Positions 19,721 to 22,560 of a stretch of DNA of 22,560 nt are shown piece after piece. The position numbers and the translations under genes are program-made. Position 1 is the stretch's first letter. Each line of letters opens with the position of its first letter. A model generated the notes under the pieces. That model saw only the letters and a list, made by a program, of their open reading frames with translations. It did no database searches and was not told the origin of the DNA. The DNA is from a virus, in IMG/VR virus record IMGVR_UViG_3300046167_000340, positions 1-22,560 of that record. One strand, 5' to 3'.

Positions 19721-20826
19721 CCACCCTGACTCATTTTAATGGTACTACCTCCACCACCATTAAGAGTTACTACTCTAGTCACCCCATCTTGAATTAAGAT
19801 AATCGTATAACCTGTTGTTTTATCTACATCTATTCGGATAAAGCTGCTAAGATCTTTTTGTAAACTTAACACTTCTCCGTTAATAAATGTAGTGATCTGT
19901 GTGTCTTTATCTTGACCAAACTCAGTACCCGTAATCTTAACTGAACCCGTGCTTTCTAGTTCATCTTCTTGCGTACTAACTGCTAGGGCATCTATCACAT
20001 CTAGTAAATCTTCCAGAAAGTTACCATCAAGGTAGTTAATATCCAACTCTGTAAATTCTAGTTCATCCTCACCTAAAAAATCTTTTGCAAGATAGTCTAC
20101 CTCAAGACCATTAAAGTCTAGTATGTTTTCTGCTTGTGCTAATCTTTCTTCTTCTAGTTCTTGCTCTTCCTTAGGAGGGGAAACGATTAACATATTATCT
20201 ATCATATTTAATGACAAGTCTAGTATTACAGGACTACTAGGAGCTGATTCAAATACAGATACTGTGGTAGCCTGGAAGGGTTTGTTTAAAGTAACAGTAC
20301 CCATTGCCGTAGTAACTTCTATTTCTCCACTTGAAAGACCTAATTCATTTGGCAAAAGTATAACAAGGCTACGCCCTAGCTCATCTACTGTTGCAGTAAA
20401 GTCAGTACCACGTATAGCAATATTAGCGGTGGGTGTTCTTAGTTTAATGTTCTGTTTGGAGATACGATTAAGGTTGCCTGTTATAAACCTGGCAGTACCT
20501 AACCCAAAGGTCAGTGCCATCTTAGACTTAGAAGGATCAGGATCGTAGATGTATTCATCTATATAGAGCTGGGAGTGCTCAGTTAATTTAACTGTACTAT
20601 CATCTAGAAATGTAATAGCCATTCTACCATTAGTTGTAACAGCTTCATCGTTACTCTGTATGGCAAAGTCTAATGCTGCATCGTATGGCTTGTCTCTTAG
20701 TACCTGTGCATTACCATTTAACTCAGAGATACCACCAATATCAACAGCTAGTTGTTGTGCCGCTGTCGTTCTGAATGACACAGACAGTGCCACTACTACC
20801 AGTAGAATTAATCTGAACCCAGTCAT
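19717..20826 (-). CDS. Periplasmic FecR-domain protein with acidic repeats
   Basis: 369 aa with a signal peptide (GFRLILLVVVALSVSFRTTA, cleavage around A22-A23). FecR domain at about residues 60-160: GRMAITFLDDSTVKL, MALTFGLGTARFITG, NIKLRTPTANIAIRGTDFT. Downstream are acidic segments including two related copies, LEVDYLAKDFLGED and ELDINYLDGNFLED (about residues 240-285), and a beta-rich C-terminus ending TIKMSQGG. FecR domains occur in periplasmic sensors and in polysaccharide or fibre-associated proteins, not only in iron regulation. The signal peptide is encoded inside the 3' end of the curlin-like gene in another frame (86-nt overlap). No iron-related partner is visible. Its overlap with the CHASE2 cyclase suggests it feeds that sensor. 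Confidence 0.85.
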   Translation of the reverse strand: MTGFRLILLVVVALSVSFRTTAAQQLAVDIGGISELNGNAQVLRDKPYDAALDFAIQSNDEAVTTNGRMAITFLDDSTVKLTEHSQLYIDEYIYDPDPSKSKMALTFGLGTARFITGNLNRISKQNIKLRTPTANIAIRGTDFTATVDELGRSLVILLPNELGLSSGEIEVTTAMGTVTLNKPFQATTVSVFESAPSSPVILDLSLNMIDNMLIVSPPKEEQELEEERLAQAENILDFNGLEVDYLAKDFLGEDELEFTELDINYLDGNFLEDLLDVIDALAVSTQEDELESTGSVKITGTEFGQDKDTQITTFINGEVLSLQKDLSSFIRIDVDKTTGYTIILIQDGVTRVVTLNGGGGSTIKMSQGG

Positions 20827-21481
20827 TGTTTAGTGTACTCTGCTGTTCTATGTTAAAAGTTCTGCTGCCACCAGTGTGATCAAGATACATGTATCCTCCT
20901 GCACTAGCTGAAACACCATCACCATCATAGGTTACAGTGTTATCAGACCCGTCAATATCCATAAAGTTTGTAGCATTATCAATATCTATGTTGGCTGTTA
21001 TAGTATTGTTACTTCCCTGTACTAACCAGTCAAGATCCAGGCTGTCTGCTAAGGCTGCAGTACCCTGGTTTAAAATAAAAGTATTGCTGCTACCTGTTAC
21101 CTGTACATTCTGGTTACTACTATCAGCACCATAGGTATTAGTAGGGTCAATTGTCAAAGTAAATGTATTAGTACTTCCAGTAAAGTTATAATTACCAATA
21201 AAGGTGTCAGCCCATATATCTCCAAGGAATTTATTAGTATCACCAATCATGTTGATGTCTAGTATCATCGATCCACCATCAAGGTCTAACGCTGTAGGTG
21301 TACCTGATACTCCTGATAAGCCTGTAATAAGGTTACCTGTACCAAGCTGCTCAAAGTCTATGTTTGCTGTTGCACCAGACTGGTCTACGTAGATCTCGTT
21401 GTCTTGTGCATATGCTGTTACAATACTTAAAATTGTAAACACTATAGTTAGAAGAACAATATTATTTAGTGTGTGTGTCAT
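20741..21481 (-). CDS. Curlin-like secreted beta-repeat protein (probable CsgG cargo)
   Basis: 246 aa. ATG 21481 is preferred (GGAG about 5 nt upstream); an earlier in-frame ATG at 21502 would add seven residues. Signal peptide NNIVLLTIVFTILSIVTAYA, cleavage before Q26. The mature part contains seven to eight imperfect repeats of about 22-28 residues with a core x-x-G-S-x-N-T-(F/I/V)-x: TGSTNTFTL (101), TGSSNTFIL (129), QGSNNTITA (155), DGSDNTVTY (177), TGGSRTFNI (203). It is rich in Asn, Thr, Ser and Asp with one Lys and one Arg, and ends in a CVIQNDSGTTTSC stretch. This fits the curlin beta-solenoid pattern (about 22-residue repeats with N/Q), but not the exact E. coli S-x5-Q-x-G-x2-N-x5-Q motif. 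Gene order after csgG supports the assignment; the amyloid property is inference. Confidence 0.75.
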   Translation of the reverse strand: MTHTLNNIVLLTIVFTILSIVTAYAQDNEIYVDQSGATANIDFEQLGTGNLITGLSGVSGTPTALDLDGGSMILDINMIGDTNKFLGDIWADTFIGNYNFTGSTNTFTLTIDPTNTYGADSSNQNVQVTGSSNTFILNQGTAALADSLDLDWLVQGSNNTITANIDIDNATNFMDIDGSDNTVTYDGDGVSASAGGYMYLDHTGGSRTFNIEQQSTLNNDWVQINSTGSSGTVCVIQNDSGTTTSC

Positions 21482-22280
21482 GACTCCAAAACTTTCTTTC
21501 ATATCCTACATTAATTAATTCTAAAACAGCACCCTCTATTGCCATCATTAAACTTACTGTTACTGAATCGTTTCGTGAGTTTCCTACCTCTACCTCAAGG
21601 AGTTCAGTTCCCATCTCTAAAAATATAAACACATCCTCAGATTGTCCATAGCTGAATACAGTTTTATTTGTTAGTACTTCTATTAAAACCTCGCCTGTTG
21701 CAACTGACACCATTCTAAGAGATACTGTTACGTTATCTTCACGATACTGGATGCTTTTACCTATGCCAAGGTACCTAGCACCAACACCACCTGTTGTTAA
21801 ATTTGTATCGTAAGAAATAACAGAACCCTCAAGCAATACTCCTGCAAAAAGTAAAGGCTGTAAAGGGTTACTTGTTTCTTTAAATTGTTCTCGTGCAGAT
21901 CTTATAAGCTGTCGTTCTTTAGTTAGGTTGTCTAGTCCAACCCTTTCTACTACTCTAAAAAACTTTCCATTACTTGCATGCTTTAGTGCTCTTATAAGCA
22001 GAGCTCCAGGATCTTGTGTTACAGCTGTACTAAATAAAGCAAATTGAGAATTACTTGCTCTTTGTCCAGTCTGATCCGTAAAGGATGTACTATAAACAGC
22101 TACGATAGGCTTAACTTTAGGTACTGGAGCACTAAGCAAAGCCTTGGAATGAAGCTCATTCACTTTTACAGTATTGTTTTCTTTATGTCTTTGTTGGTAA
22201 GTATCATCAAAGTTACTAAAGATTGCACAACTAGAAAGTAAAAGAACCGATAGGCAAAGAGATATCAGTCGTAGTGCCAT
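21462..22280 (-). CDS. csgG: CsgG, curli secretion outer-membrane lipoprotein
   Basis: 272 aa from ATG 22280 (a TTG at 22289 is the alternative). Lipoprotein signal RLISLCLSVLLLSSC with lipobox LSSC at Cys18. CsgG hallmarks follow in order: PIVAVYSTSFTDQTGQ, FSTAVTQDPGALLIRAL, FFRVVERVGLDNLTKERQLI, LLFAGVLLEGSVISYDTNL, GGVGARYLGIG, VSLRMVSVATGEVL, NKTVFSYG and AIEGAVLELINVG. It forms the nonameric pore that exports curlin subunits unfolded. Constriction residues differ from E. coli: at the Y51 and N55 positions I read Ser and Leu, F56 is kept. The 5' end overlaps csgF by 50 nt and the 3' end overlaps the curlin-like gene by 20 nt. Confidence 0.95.
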   Translation of the reverse strand: MALRLISLCLSVLLLSSCAIFSNFDDTYQQRHKENNTVKVNELHSKALLSAPVPKVKPIVAVYSTSFTDQTGQRASNSQFALFSTAVTQDPGALLIRALKHASNGKFFRVVERVGLDNLTKERQLIRSAREQFKETSNPLQPLLFAGVLLEGSVISYDTNLTTGGVGARYLGIGKSIQYREDNVTVSLRMVSVATGEVLIEVLTNKTVFSYGQSEDVFIFLEMGTELLEVEVGNSRNDSVTVSLMMAIEGAVLELINVGYERKFWSHDTHTK

Positions 22281-22548
22281 CCGAATCAACCACCGGTAGT
22301 GTTATAAGTTCACCATTACTAAAATAAGAAATAGTATTACCTTCAAGCTCTATGGTTCCTTCTGTCTTTGGATTTTCACCGAATAGATTGTCTACCATTT
22401 GTCTTGATAGCTGTGCGTAGACACGACTCTCCAGGTTACGAATGAAACGAGCTAGTGGTGTGTTGTTTTTATCTCTTTCAATCTTCTTCCAAGAGTGCTT
22501 CTTCTTGTTCTTTAATAGCTTTGACTCTACTATGTTCTTGGTTTTCAA
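22231..22548 (-). CDS. csgF: CsgF-like curli assembly protein, apparently frameshifted or 5'-broken
   Basis: The C-terminal ~85 residues (ARFIRNLESRVYAQLSRQMV, DNLFGE, EGTIELEGNTISYFSNGELI, then DGTTTDISLPIGSF) fit the CsgF C-terminal domain, which nucleates curli at the CsgG pore. The next gene is csgG, supporting this. The N-terminus in this frame is odd: the first possible start is TTG 22548, followed by a Lys-rich stretch (KNKKKHSWKK) with no signal peptide, whereas CsgF is secreted and starts with a plug segment. An in-frame TGA lies just upstream. The alternative frame at 22478-22560 gives a natural coiled sequence that would join smoothly after one base is skipped. Likely one csgF gene interrupted by a 1-nt shift near 22480. 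Confidence 0.7.
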   Translation of the reverse strand: MKTKNIVESKLLKNKKKHSWKKIERDKNNTPLARFIRNLESRVYAQLSRQMVDNLFGENPKTEGTIELEGNTISYFSNGELITLPVVDSDGTTTDISLPIGSFTF

Positions 22549-22560
22549 TTGTCAAGTAAT
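22478..22560 (-). other. Alternative reading frame continuing csgF upstream (partial)
   Basis: Minus-strand frame open from the window edge to TGA 22480-22478. It encodes a charged helical stretch (YLTIENQEHSRVKAIKEQEE, then ALLEED). A +1 shift just before the stop would continue as IERDKNNTPLARFIRNLE, i.e. into CsgF. It is therefore more likely the missing N-terminal part of csgF than a separate gene, but the upstream sequence is not available. Confidence 0.4.

Noticed and set aside
19717-20826. Iron-siderophore regulator FecR
   Set aside because: No FecI-type sigma factor or TonB receptor is nearby, and the protein has a cleavable signal peptide rather than the cytoplasmic N-terminus of an anti-sigma factor. 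Only the domain is shared.
22526-22555. Minus-strand promoter with TTGACA at 22555-22550
   Set aside because: The -10 candidate at 17 nt (TAGTAG) is poor, and the site lies in what is probably csgF coding sequence.
1-22560. tRNA genes, integrase, phage RNA polymerase or structural genes
   Set aside because: None was recognised on either strand; tRNAs were looked for only by eye, so a scan with a dedicated program could still find one.

Overview
The window is a lytic-type tailed-phage genome segment, most likely from a marine bacteriophage of a Gram-negative host. The phage assignment rests on a T7-style replisome (gp4-like primase-helicase, family A DNA polymerase with 3'-5' exonuclease, gp2.5-like SSB with acidic tail), a 3TM holin with GH24 endolysin, dense packing of overlapping genes, and many tiny genes. 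The marine assignment rests on my recollection of small basic proteins (DUF6321-, DUF5872-like) and a class II ribonucleotide reductase typical of marine phages. No integrase, phage RNA polymerase, tRNA or structural/packaging gene is visible, so family and host remain open.

Layout. (1) 1-3079, plus strand: thirteen small, mostly uncharacterised genes, probably early functions. (2) 3074-3294: a non-coding control region with three tandem 19-bp repeats, a palindrome, a candidate promoter and a strong 5'-leader hairpin; possible origin or operator. (3) 3295-11552, plus strand: replication and recombination block (small acidic protein, zinc-ribbon protein, primase-helicase, DNA polymerase, HTH regulator, SSB, PD-(D/E)XK exonuclease, GIY-YIG-like nuclease, DnaQ-like exonuclease fused to a zinc ribbon). 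Two genes in it (HTH and SSB) carry matching leader hairpins. (4) 11553-15834, plus strand: a small lipoprotein, a terminator overlapping a promoter, then DUF3310, class II RNR and small unknown genes. (5) 15831-17957, minus strand: lysis and basic-protein operon from its own sigma70-type promoter (holin, endolysin, DUF6356, then five small basic proteins). It meets the plus-strand genes tail to tail with stop codons overlapping. (6) 17960-22560, minus strand: CsgF-like, CsgG, a curlin-like secreted repeat protein, a periplasmic FecR-domain protein and a CHASE2 transmembrane adenylate cyclase, all overlapping one another.

Region 6 is the striking part. CsgG makes the outer-membrane pore, CsgF normally couples fibre nucleation to it, and the curlin-like protein is the obvious cargo. 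The FecR protein and the cyclase would sit in the envelope and produce cAMP in the cytoplasm. Together they look like a phage-borne envelope module that builds or secretes a surface fibre and links it to second-messenger signalling. The components are recognisable; the combined function is inference. Promoters at 8221, 11570, 11992 and 17957(-) all have near-consensus -35/-10 boxes with 17-nt spacers, so these transcripts appear to use the host sigma70 RNA polymerase.
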